Source: a virus. Taken from it: DNA of 46,153 nt. This document shows, piece by piece, positions 31,084 through 38,091 of this stretch. The notes beneath the pieces were generated by a model, which did no database searches, had not been told where the DNA came from, and was given only the letters and a program-made list of their open reading frames with translations. The DNA lies in IMG/VR virus record IMGVR_UViG_3300033388_003361, positions 1 to 46,153 of that record. One strand, written 5' to 3'. A program made the position numbers and the translations under genes. Within the stretch, counting starts at the first letter, position 1, and each line of letters begins with the position of its first letter.

Positions 31084-32604
31084 TCATGCCGTTTTGAAAC
31101 TTGCAACCGGCTTTTTGAATTTTAATTTAGATTTAGTCTTCTGTTGACCTGTTCCTTTACCTGTTTTCCAATCGACCATGAATGTCATATTAAGAGCATC
31201 AGCAATATTCGGCGACTTCACACCGCGCTCTTTTAATTTATCCTTCGATTCAACAACAACCAAACGACCCTCATAGGCATAAGTAGGAGCTGCAACCTCT
31301 TCAACAAGAAGCCCCCAAATCCCCTCACCCTCATTCGGATCACCATGAAAACGAACAGGCCGCTGCTTGAAGTACAATCTTGCCTGCCACCACAACCAAT
31401 CCCGTAGCAGTTTACATTTTGTCTTCTTATGATCCTGCTGCTTCTCTTTCGGAACCCTTTCACGAACATCGCAATGCTTAACCGGATAGCCAGCATGTTT
31501 TAAATTGTCATAAACCCCGGCACCAACTCCAATCGAGTCAACAAGGATAACATCACACTCATGAGTCTCAAAAGCTTCAATAACTTTCTGAGTCGTAACA
31601 ACCGTATCGTTTCCGCGCCATTGATCAATGTGGATTACATCATCGCCCTGTCGAATCGCAATTGCTGACGGGTCGTTACCTGTATAACCAACATCAACAC
31701 CCATTACCCTTTTACGCTTCTTGTCTCGAATCTTAGTCGGGGCAAAAACATCTTTCATCCAATGCTTCTCAACAACCATATCTGCCGACCCGGAAGCGAA
31801 CTCACCAAGCACACGATACTTGTAGGTGTTGGAAGTTTCACCAAATTCGCGCTTCATATCATCAACCCAAGCCTGAGTTTGACGACCTCGAACCGTTATT
31901 TCCCGAATATCACCCATCGCATCAACAAAATCATACGAGTATTCCTGCTCATACATGGAATCTGTCGAAGAATACGACAAACAATGCCAAGTTTTCGACC
32001 CTTGAAACGCCTGATAGAAGTATCCGCTGGTCTTTGTTGGGTTACCAAGCATCAATCCATAGTTGTGTGGGTCACCCATCGCACCCCTTGCAACCTCAAA
32101 TACACCCTCAACCACCGCCGAAGCCTCATCAATCATGAATAAACAATCGTGAAACCCGGCTAGAGCCTGCGTATTATCCTTGGAAGCAGTACGAATTACC
32201 GTAAACCAACCGTTCTCAACCTCCTTGGAGTAACGTTTCTTCGCTGTAATCTCAAACTTATCTGCCAAAAACTGCCACTTCTTATCCGAAACGATCGCTG
32301 ATTCAGCCCAAATTGTATCTTTCAACGCATCACCACCGGCACCGGTAATAACACAACGCTTCATTCTCGTATCTAACCACCACGAATCAAGCCAACCCTC
32401 AAGCCTGGTCTTACCAATTCCATGCCCCGACTTCACCGCAACAAACCTATACTTCGGTAAAGCCTTCAAAATCTCGGCCTGCTGATGCGTTGGAGTATCA
32501 CCAACACACTCAATAACATAAGCAAGAGGATTGTGCTCCCAGCGCTTAAGCCAGAAGATCAACCCCCTCTTTATATTCTCATAGTCTTTCGGTGTCAGCA
32601 GCAT
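31084..32604 (-). CDS. terL: Terminase large subunit
   Basis: A 506-aa DNA-packaging motor. Walker A is SGHGIGKT (about residues 59-66) and Walker B is CLFMIDEAS (Asp159, Glu160); the coupling motif follows in LMLGNPTKTSG. The C-terminal RNase H-like nuclease shows VMGVDVGYTGNDPSA, a second acidic strand VILVDSIGVGAG, and SPNIADALNM. It cuts concatemers and pumps DNA through the P22-like portal. Its ATG abuts the stop of the small-subunit candidate (TAG-ATG). Confidence 0.95.
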   Translation of the reverse strand: MLLTPKDYENIKRGLIFWLKRWEHNPLAYVIECVGDTPTHQQAEILKALPKYRFVAVKSGHGIGKTRLEGWLDSWWLDTRMKRCVITGAGGDALKDTIWAESAIVSDKKWQFLADKFEITAKKRYSKEVENGWFTVIRTASKDNTQALAGFHDCLFMIDEASAVVEGVFEVARGAMGDPHNYGLMLGNPTKTSGYFYQAFQGSKTWHCLSYSSTDSMYEQEYSYDFVDAMGDIREITVRGRQTQAWVDDMKREFGETSNTYKYRVLGEFASGSADMVVEKHWMKDVFAPTKIRDKKRKRVMGVDVGYTGNDPSAIAIRQGDDVIHIDQWRGNDTVVTTQKVIEAFETHECDVILVDSIGVGAGVYDNLKHAGYPVKHCDVRERVPKEKQQDHKKTKCKLLRDWLWWQARLYFKQRPVRFHGDPNEGEGIWGLLVEEVAAPTYAYEGRLVVVESKDKLKERGVKSPNIADALNMTFMVDWKTGKGTGQQKTKSKLKFKKPVASFKTA

Positions 32605-33243
32605 CTATTCTTTCACCACCCCTTTAGCAATCGCTATCAACTTAATCTTCTCGTAAGGAATATCTCGCGCTCTACAATCCCGGCCCCAGTCGTTGAGCAT
32701 CTTTCCCGCTTCATCCAAAAACTCTTTCATCGCCTCCCACTCCCCAGCCTTAATCAACTTCGATCTCAAAGGCTTAACAACACACTTCTCCATCTCCAGT
32801 TCGTGCTGAGCTTTCTTCATACGATTCTTAGCGTGAGACAACTCTTTCGTTATATCCGGGATACTAGGCAGCAAATTAATACAATCCTTAAGCGCAATCG
32901 CCTGATTCTCCAGTTCCGGATCAACCGACGACTTACCCATCCTTCGAGCCATCAACGCCAACTTATCCTTCTGGTCCATACCCTTCAACAGCCCAGCAGG
33001 ATCCTTCGCCATCTGAACCTTCATGTCCTCAAGTATAGCCTTATCCCAAAGAACCTCCATCGAAGCATCTGTCTCCAACTTCTCAACCTCATCCTTGACA
33101 CTCAACTCATTCTCTAACTTCCCATAGATATCCTTCTTGATCAAAGCCTCAACGTAAGTCTGAAAAGGAACACTCCCCCTCTTCGCCGTAAGGTTCGCTA
33201 TGTCTGTAGGATCAAGCTTAAGGTTAACCTGCTTCTTAGCCAT
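32605..33243 (-). CDS. Terminase small subunit candidate
   Basis: A 212-aa protein immediately upstream of terL, the usual place of terS. The N-terminal VNLKLDPTDIANLTAKRG and following helices resemble a ribbon-helix-helix DNA-binding fold; residues about 90-212 are long helices suited to oligomerisation. TerS would recognise the packaging site and stimulate TerL. The RHH type is unusual among TerS proteins, which more often have HTH, so the assignment rests partly on context. Confidence 0.65.
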   Translation of the reverse strand: MAKKQVNLKLDPTDIANLTAKRGSVPFQTYVEALIKKDIYGKLENELSVKDEVEKLETDASMEVLWDKAILEDMKVQMAKDPAGLLKGMDQKDKLALMARRMGKSSVDPELENQAIALKDCINLLPSIPDITKELSHAKNRMKKAQHELEMEKCVVKPLRSKLIKAGEWEAMKEFLDEAGKMLNDWGRDCRARDIPYEKIKLIAIAKGVVKE

Positions 33244-33775
33244 CGAAATCTCCCAACTTTACAAACACAGCAGCATTCGCCTTTGATTGAATCGAACCAT
33301 CCTCTGCAAAGAAGTAAGGGCAATGCCTAACCAAATCTTTATCACCCTTGTTATGAGCGCGAAACAAATACCCAGTTAGGACGTAGCCTCTTATCGTAGA
33401 AAACAAAGGCTCTTGTGTTATATGAAATGTAGCATGATTGCTACCTGCAGGATGTTTACAGTAAGGATAAACTAAGCCATCCCAATTAATATCCTTAAAG
33501 ATCTGAACCTCTTCCTCGCGTTCCTTTAACCCCGCAGCAACGTTACCAACTACCTTGTCCGAAATGGAGTCCTCCGCAGGAGGTGCCGGCTGCAAAGCCC
33601 TAAAAGCCGACTCAGGCAATCTCATACGCTTATCCAAACACTTAACATTGATTATAGCCGATGGCTCCTCACCTTCCAAATATGACCAGTGACCAACGAA
33701 GATTCCATCGCAGTCACCCGTAGAAGAATTCATCTTAACTTTAACCTTGTCACCCTCTTTTAAATCCTTAACCAT
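33236..33775 (-). CDS. Unknown protein before the terminase genes, 179 aa
   Basis: Starts MVKDLKEGDKVKVKM at 33775, behind AGAGGAATAAG; the ATG at 33790 is part of that site. The first 60 residues look like a small SH3/KOW-like barrel (GDKVKVKMN, IFVGHW). The C-terminal half has several conserved-looking aromatics and His/Cys (YCKHPAGSNHATFH). It overlaps the terS candidate by 8 bases. No family recognised. Confidence 0.72.
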   Translation of the reverse strand: MVKDLKEGDKVKVKMNSSTGDCDGIFVGHWSYLEGEEPSAIINVKCLDKRMRLPESAFRALQPAPPAEDSISDKVVGNVAAGLKEREEEVQIFKDINWDGLVYPYCKHPAGSNHATFHITQEPLFSTIRGYVLTGYLFRAHNKGDKDLVRHCPYFFAEDGSIQSKANAAVFVKLGDFDG

Positions 33776-34232
33776 CTTATTCCTCTCCATGTTAAGTAAA
33801 CTCCAAATCCAGCAAAATCCTACAAAGTAGGCACCGGCTGTGAAGCCATTGAATTAATCGGCATCTTGAACCGACTATCAAACATAATGGAGATAGTAAT
33901 AGATGTCAAATCAAAGTGTACACTCTGAAAAAAATAGCGGGTGGTATCCGAAGGGTATACGATACCATAGGGCCGAGGCCAAAGGGTCGCTACCCCCTCC
34001 CCCCACCCCTATAAATGCACCATGCCACCTGCTGACTATGATGATAATTTATACATGATGATGTGATGATGGTGGGTGATTAGCTAACTACCTGGCTATC
34101 AATACTATGTGAGGGGGTTCATGTGGTTACAACGTCGCATAACATACAGTATGTTTAGTCACTATCGTTGATTACCAACGACTTACAACTATTGAAGTGT
34201 TTAGTGCTGAGCTGCTATACTATGAATAGTGA
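33776..34232. other. Long non-coding region upstream of the terminase genes
   Basis: About 457 bases without a credible gene. It holds a pyrimidine-rich stretch at about 33990-34012 (runs of 4-6 C; G-rich on the minus strand), palindromes AGTGTACACT (33915-33924), GGTATC/GATACC (33943-33966) and AACATACAGTATGTT (34141-34155), and ATGATG repeats near 34040-34075. It is a plausible site for late promoters and for the packaging (pac/cos) signal, but neither is proven. Confidence 0.5.
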
Positions 34233-34610
34233 TTATCGAGGGGGAATAGCTATGTGATCGCCTATCTCAGGCACCAATGAATCAGCATCCCATGATTTGT
34301 TGCAGCAGGGGCAAATCTGATCGTTTGTGAGGGCTGCAAGCTCACGTCTTAATGAATCTACCCTCTCTTGCCTAATCTCTTTATAGCGTACGCTTTGAGT
34401 AGTGGTCTGCATTGGTAATCTGCATAACTCGTTTGTTAAGTATCGATAATATCGATATGGATCATCGGGATTAAGCTTATTGCAAGCTATCAATAACATC
34501 CCATATACTTTCTTCATTTTGCTAAAACATCGCCATACTACAAAGCCTCTTGACTTCAACATTTCAGCCATTGCAAGCTTTGCTAGACCTTTAGACGTAG
34601 TCACAGCCAT
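34233..34610 (-). CDS. Unknown protein with C-terminal CPCC knuckle, 125 aa
   Basis: The ATG at 34610 overlaps the previous stop as TAATG and has AAGGA nine bases upstream. The first 60 residues read like a nuclease- or HTH-type alpha/beta unit (TSKGLAKLAMAEMLKSRGFV); the middle is basic helical; the C-terminal ICPCCNKSWD suggests a half zinc knuckle. It ends beside the non-coding region preceding the terminase genes. No named family. Confidence 0.7.
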   Translation of the reverse strand: MAVTTSKGLAKLAMAEMLKSRGFVVWRCFSKMKKVYGMLLIACNKLNPDDPYRYYRYLTNELCRLPMQTTTQSVRYKEIRQERVDSLRRELAALTNDQICPCCNKSWDADSLVPEIGDHIAIPPR

Positions 34611-35023
34611 TATTCTATTTCCTTCCACCATTTATATATATAATCAACGATACCTTGTAGCTCTCCACAATAGTCTTCTTCACCTTCGTTATAACTCTTA
34701 AACTTTATAGTGGTGCTATTGTCATGAACGTCTTGCCCTTCTTTATACATATGAAACAGCAAGTGCGTTGTTTCGTGTGCTATTTGTCCTGGTGTTATAT
34801 CTTCTTTGTTAAATACTAAATAACAATCGTGTTTATATTCATCTCTATCTGATAATTGTGTCAGGCAACAAGCTTTAGTATTTCTCATAAACTGCTCTTC
34901 TTTTGTTTCAAATAGAGTATCAGTGAACTTTTGAGCAGAATACTTGTTTGAATATAGTCTTACATTTATAGCTACGCTTACGCTGTATTTATCATCAACT
35001 AACGATAGTGATAGTTCTTTCAT
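34610..35023 (-). CDS. Zincin-like protein with HExxH
   Basis: A 137-aa protein with the metallopeptidase signature in ITPGQIAHETTHLLFHMYKE (His-Glu-x-x-His at about residues 83-87) and a downstream acidic helix containing CGELQGIVDYIYKWW that can supply the third zinc ligand. Similar short zincins are common in phages; their targets are unknown, and some resemble ImmA-type repressor peptidases. It lies left of the divergent promoter region shared with the only rightward gene. AAAGG precedes the ATG. Confidence 0.8.
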   Translation of the reverse strand: MKELSLSLVDDKYSVSVAINVRLYSNKYSAQKFTDTLFETKEEQFMRNTKACCLTQLSDRDEYKHDCYLVFNKEDITPGQIAHETTHLLFHMYKEGQDVHDNSTTIKFKSYNEGEEDYCGELQGIVDYIYKWWKEIE

Positions 35024-35088
35024 ATCTTATAACCTTTATCTTATTATCCCTTGTATGACGCTTATAATAGACATTTAGCCGTTATCTA

Positions 35089-35118
35089 TTGACAATTGAT
35101 ATATTTATAGATTATAAA
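35089..35118 (+). promoter_or_regulatory. Sigma-70-like promoter for the rightward gene
   Basis: A perfect -35 TTGACA (35089-35094) is followed by TATAAA (35113-35118) with an 18-base spacer (or TTATAA with 17). The next gene is rightward and starts at 35171. This is the clearest host-type promoter in the window. Confidence 0.75.
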
Positions 35119-35170
35119 GAATACAGTGTTGTTAGAAACATAATTATAATTAGCTAGTGGAGATGAGATC

Positions 35171-35437
35171 ATGAAAGTTCAACAGGTTAGAGAGTTGGCA
35201 GGTCAGATGATTAGAGAGCAAGCGCCGGAGCTTAAGATTGAATTGAAGAAGAAGGATGTATGTGAGTTTTGTGTGGATTATATAAGTAATTATGATCATG
35301 AAGATCATATCAAGAAAGATGGTCATTTGAGTCAGATTGATGCTTGGATAGATAATGGTTCTAAAGGTGAGTTTATGTTGATGTATAACAAAGCTCCATT
35401 CTCGATTGGTGGAGTTGCTCTGATGATTAAAGATTGA
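35171..35437 (+). CDS. Rightward moron-like protein, 88 aa
   Basis: The only convincing plus-strand gene. It has its own promoter (35089-35118), a GGAG site, and a bidirectional terminator right after (35456-35491), so it is an autonomous unit. The protein is helical N-terminally (VRELAGQMIREQAPELKIEL), has CEFC and a run of Asp/His (NYDHEDHIKKDGH) that might hold metal, and a short beta end. Such isolated cassettes often encode anti-defence or lysogenic-conversion functions; the actual role is unknown. Confidence 0.85.
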   Translation: MKVQQVRELAGQMIREQAPELKIELKKKDVCEFCVDYISNYDHEDHIKKDGHLSQIDAWIDNGSKGEFMLMYNKAPFSIGGVALMIKD

Positions 35438-35455
35438 TGATGTAGGTTTAAATAG

Positions 35456-35491
35456 AAAAAGCCCTTAGCTTAATTGCTGAGGGCTTTTTTT
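35456..35491. terminator. Bidirectional intrinsic terminator
   Basis: AAGCCCTTAGC (35459-35469) pairs with GCTGAGGGCTT (35476-35486) around TTAATT, with a run of A on the left and seven T on the right. It can stop rightward transcripts of the 88-aa gene and leftward transcripts arriving from the 54-aa gene. Confidence 0.92.
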
Positions 35492-35502
35492 GTGGCTGGG
35501 GG

Positions 35503-35667
35503 TTAGGATGGCTTTAAATATGTTGCTCTGTATCCGAATGGTAATTTAATAAATTTCTGGTGTTTACGTTCAGAAAATAACAGTGGAGTCTTTTTTAGAG
35601 TTAACCCATAACCAAATAATCTAAACCATGATGCATTTACTGAGATTAAGCATTGAAATATTTTCAT
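35503..35667 (-). CDS. Small conserved-type phage protein, 54 aa
   Basis: ATG at 35667 follows CAGGAACAGT. The protein reads MKIFQCLISVNASWFRLFGY and later PLLFSERKHQKF and FGYRATYLKP. A small protein with W-x-x-LFG-x-G, then P-LLFSER and a closing LKP, recurs in many phage genomes; function unknown. It ends just before the bidirectional terminator. Confidence 0.72.
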   Translation of the reverse strand: MKIFQCLISVNASWFRLFGYGLTLKKTPLLFSERKHQKFIKLPFGYRATYLKPS

Positions 35668-35679
35668 ACTGTTCCTGTG

Positions 35680-35763
35680 TTACAAGTTTGCTATAATTAA
35701 GCCTATGACGATAAACGCGAAGGCTAGTTTAAAGATCTCGTTCCATTCTTGCGGTGTTGTCAT
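35680..35763 (-). CDS. Membrane micropeptide, 27 aa
   Basis: ATG at 35763 has a strong AAGGAG eight bases upstream. The peptide MTTPQEWNEIFKLAFAFIVI, continuing GLIIANL, is a single short membrane helix with a polar head. It lies between the regulator gene and the 54-aa gene, with 12 bases to the next start. Function unknown. Confidence 0.65.
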   Translation of the reverse strand: MTTPQEWNEIFKLAFAFIVIGLIIANL

Positions 35764-35779
35764 TGTTAGGGCTCCTTTG

Positions 35780-36304
35780 TTATTTCAACAACATTTCCAT
35801 TTGCATCCAAGATTTTCTTATAATTTCACTCTTAGATGATCCCATGTCTATTTTTCTATTGCCAACTCTCTTGTTGTGATACACAAACACTTTTCCTAAA
35901 GTTTTATGATCAGATATTCGTTGTATATGTCTCATGCATGTTCTAGGAGAATATCCCGTTGATTTAGCTATGTTCTTAACTAGAGAATCCCGACCTTTAC
36001 CTGTAGTGCCTCCAAACTCAGTCAACCAGCATGTTAGTATTTTGAATCTTGTTTTAGACTCTTGCATGACAGATAATAAGCTAAATAAGATTTGTCTGAT
36101 GTCTGATGGCGATAGATAATATTCATCTCTTTCTGGGGCTGCTTCTTTGGCCTCTTTATCTGTGATGGAGTTTGATCTAGCATCATCGTACTCACATGAG
36201 TTTAATGGTGATGGATTTTTAGCTTCCTTGCAGTAATTCTGTAATTCACATTTAGGACATTCCGGCTTTGATCCATAGCGTCCGTAATTCTTACAATCAT
36301 CCAT
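35780..36304 (-). CDS. Putative regulator: zinc knuckle plus HTH-like C terminus
   Basis: A 174-aa protein. The N terminus has CPKCELQNYC (Cys16-Cys25 region) with a further Cys5 and Cys37 nearby, a likely zinc or Fe-S site. The C-terminal part has SLVKNIAKSTGYSPRTCMRH, which reads as a helix-turn-helix, followed by a basic end. The gap upstream holds iteron-like repeats (36378-36451), a possible autoregulatory site. The ATG follows AAGGGGAT. Called a regulator on fold impression. Confidence 0.65.
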   Translation of the reverse strand: MDDCKNYGRYGSKPECPKCELQNYCKEAKNPSPLNSCEYDDARSNSITDKEAKEAAPERDEYYLSPSDIRQILFSLLSVMQESKTRFKILTCWLTEFGGTTGKGRDSLVKNIAKSTGYSPRTCMRHIQRISDHKTLGKVFVYHNKRVGNRKIDMGSSKSEIIRKSWMQMEMLLK

Positions 36305-36377
36305 GATATCTTATCCCCTTGGAAGTTTTGTTGTTGTAAGAATTAGTTTAATTGTGAATTTAAAGATTACAAACGGA

Positions 36378-36451
36378 GCGTTTTAAGCGATTTTAAGGCG
36401 TTTTAATGGTGTTGGATGATAAATGATGCATAAAATGTCTTAAAATCGCTT
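36378..36451. repeat. GCGATTTTAA-type iterons and inverted copy
   Basis: Three tandem direct copies of GCG(A)TTTTAA lie at 36378-36386, 36387-36396 and 36398-36406. A 13-base segment, AAGCGATTTTAAG (36385-36397), recurs inverted at 36439-36451 with a 41-base spacer. This is a likely protein-binding region: operator of the downstream regulator or a replication iteron set. Confidence 0.7.
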
Positions 36452-36469
36452 AGGATTGAGCTATGAAGC

Positions 36470-37246
36470 TTAGAATGGAACGATATCATCCCATCCTTCT
36501 GTCCGATGGTAAAGAATCATGTCGGACACCTCTTGTTTCCTGCAAGGTAGTTCAACCCATGAGAATTCTGTTTCTGAGATATGAATTAAAGCTCTGCGAT
36601 ACTTTGTCTCCGGTGGGAAGTAATTTCCGTGAACCATTAAAAACTCATAGACAGATAACTGAAGCGAATAGTGATTGTAGTTGCAATTCTCCAAGTGGCT
36701 TATTGGGTTAAATCCCTTTTCCCCGTTGAATCCGCTGTATTTTATCTCCTTGTTGGTTTTGAAATCTCCTATTATGAGCTCATTTGTTTTAGCATCCCAA
36801 AGAAGAATATCAGTTGTACCAGCTATCTTGAAGCGTTCAGAAAATAAAATAGCCTCACATTGGATAACTTGGTAATTATTCAAGATCCATTGTGCAGCAT
36901 TAAAGCAAACTTGGAATGATGCTTGTTCTTTTGGATTCTCCGGTGTGTTTATTAGTTCTGGCTTATTTGAGAGATAACCTTCCATGTTGAGATGACATCT
37001 TGTTCCGTAGTGGCAGGCTCTTTCTGCATTAAGTCTCCATTCTTCTTGTAGTTGTTCAGGTGTCTTTCCTTTTCGTGGTGCGATTCTAGTTGAAACTTCT
37101 ACAGCATCGAACTGGGGAAAGAAATTGTGAATAATCCCAGAAGATGAAGTAAAATCTGTTGTGTTATCGGTTTCGTATGTGTGAGCCGCTTCATCAAATC
37201 TTATTTCAACCCCTTGAGGATTGTAGGCTGTTGCGTCATTCGGCAT
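36470..37246 (-). CDS. PD-(D/E)XK nuclease, RecB/Cas4-like
   Basis: A 258-aa RecB-type nuclease. The motif His is in CHYGTRCH (His85), followed by Glu131, the core IAGTTDILLWD (Asp146) and LIIGDFKTNK (Asp161, Lys163), then HYSLQLSVYEF (Gln195, Tyr200), the usual QxxxY motif. Such nucleases in phages provide the 5'-3' exonuclease that feeds a RecT-like annealing protein; here the RecT-like gene is distant (6236-7006), so pairing is inference. The start at 37246 overlaps the zinc-protein stop as TAATG. Confidence 0.88.
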   Translation of the reverse strand: MPNDATAYNPQGVEIRFDEAAHTYETDNTTDFTSSSGIIHNFFPQFDAVEVSTRIAPRKGKTPEQLQEEWRLNAERACHYGTRCHLNMEGYLSNKPELINTPENPKEQASFQVCFNAAQWILNNYQVIQCEAILFSERFKIAGTTDILLWDAKTNELIIGDFKTNKEIKYSGFNGEKGFNPISHLENCNYNHYSLQLSVYEFLMVHGNYFPPETKYRRALIHISETEFSWVELPCRKQEVSDMILYHRTEGWDDIVPF

Positions 37247-37449
37247 TAGTTAGACTCCTGCTTCACAGAGCATACAGTACAATTAATGCTCCTGTTAAAT
37301 CTCCATGTACATCCTTTTCTTTCTTCATCACAGTTAAGACACCTAAATTGAAGACTCTTGAATGACTTTATCACTTCTCTAGTAACTCCATCATCTCCAA
37401 GGTACTTATCTCCAACCTTATAGTTTTTTAGTTTATCGTAATTTTTCAT
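37246..37449 (-). CDS. Zinc-binding protein, 67 aa
   Basis: Contains CLNC and later CTWRF...NCTVC; four to five Cys in two clusters (about residues 37-60), a zinc finger. The N-terminal part has YKVGDKYLGDDGVTREV, a small beta unit. The stop overlaps the nuclease start (TAATG); AAGGGAATAAG precedes the ATG. It may be an accessory of the nuclease, but this is only suggested by coupling. Confidence 0.72.
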   Translation of the reverse strand: MKNYDKLKNYKVGDKYLGDDGVTREVIKSFKSLQFRCLNCDEERKGCTWRFNRSINCTVCSVKQESN

Positions 37450-37464
37450 CTTATTCCCTTTGGT

Positions 37465-37737
37465 TTATTTATTAAATCTTTTAGAACATCGTTCCATATA
37501 GTCAGCCGGATCTTCATTTACTAATCTCAGTAATCTTGGATGCGTTGAGTATAAATTAAATCGGCTCATAACCATAGCCCTTTTCCAGAGCCGTTGTAAT
37601 AGCTCTATTATCTTATCCGGTCTGTGTTCCATAGCTTTTATAGTATCCTCTGATTCTATATCATAGTTATGACAGTTAGGGCTTAGTATATTATCTCTAT
37701 ACTGAGTTATACTTATCTTTGCCTGTAGTATATCCAT
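37465..37737 (-). CDS. Unknown protein, 90 aa
   Basis: I start at ATG 37737 (MDILQAKISITQYRD), with GAGG nine bases upstream; the in-frame ATG at 37743 lies too close to that site. The protein is helical and basic, with one Cys-His pair (NCHNYD) in the middle and a C-terminal RFNK end. It is the first gene after the origin candidate. No family recognised. Confidence 0.65.
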   Translation of the reverse strand: MDILQAKISITQYRDNILSPNCHNYDIESEDTIKAMEHRPDKIIELLQRLWKRAMVMSRFNLYSTHPRLLRLVNEDPADYMERCSKRFNK

Positions 37738-38091
37738 TACCATATTCCTCTCTTTTCTTATGCACAACTGCACATGTAAATCCCTATATAAGCTCTCTAG
37801 CAGTGCTTTATTACTATATATTACTATTATCTCTCTCTTTTATACGTAAGTATAGAGATTTACCCGTTCAGTCGTGCGGAAATATTATTAATATATAATA
37901 GAGAAGGACTTATGAAAATTTTGAAACATGTGCATTAGCCGTGCTTTGGGTGTCATAAGGCCGTCCGCTTGTGAAATCTACTGCACGACTGCACAAGTGA
38001 ACGGGCGTTCACAGAACACTTTGTTTCTGATTTTGACTTTTCTAAAACTGCACAGTTTATGCCTGTGCAGTTTGAACGCGCTAAAAACGGC
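37738..38091. other. Non-coding, repeat-rich region: origin candidate
   Basis: About 350 bases with no credible gene, next to the primase-helicase. It contains CTGCAC motifs at 37768-37773, 37981-37986, 37988-37994 and 38048-38053, an inverted pair TGCACATGT (37769-37777) / ACATGTGCA (37926-37934), and CCCGTTCAGTCGTGC (37863-37877) mirrored in two blocks at 37983-38005. The middle (37800-37920) is very AT-rich. Iterons plus an AT-rich unwinding segment fit an origin; a regulatory region is the alternative. Confidence 0.55.
38045..38073. other. Perfect 11-bp stem hairpin
   Basis: AAACTGCACAG (38045-38055) and CTGTGCAGTTT (38063-38073) pair perfectly around a 7-base loop. It contains the CTGCAC motif repeated in the region. 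On the minus strand it follows the primase stop by about 20 bases and is trailed by TTTT, so it may also act as a weak terminator. Confidence 0.75.

Noticed and set aside
34040-34080. ATGATG-type short repeats as a CRISPR or microsatellite element
   Set aside because: No regular repeat-spacer structure; irregular low-complexity sequence only.
37913-37939. Rightward mini-ORF after AAGGACTT in the origin candidate
   Set aside because: Only eight codons, no following gene on that strand; most likely chance.
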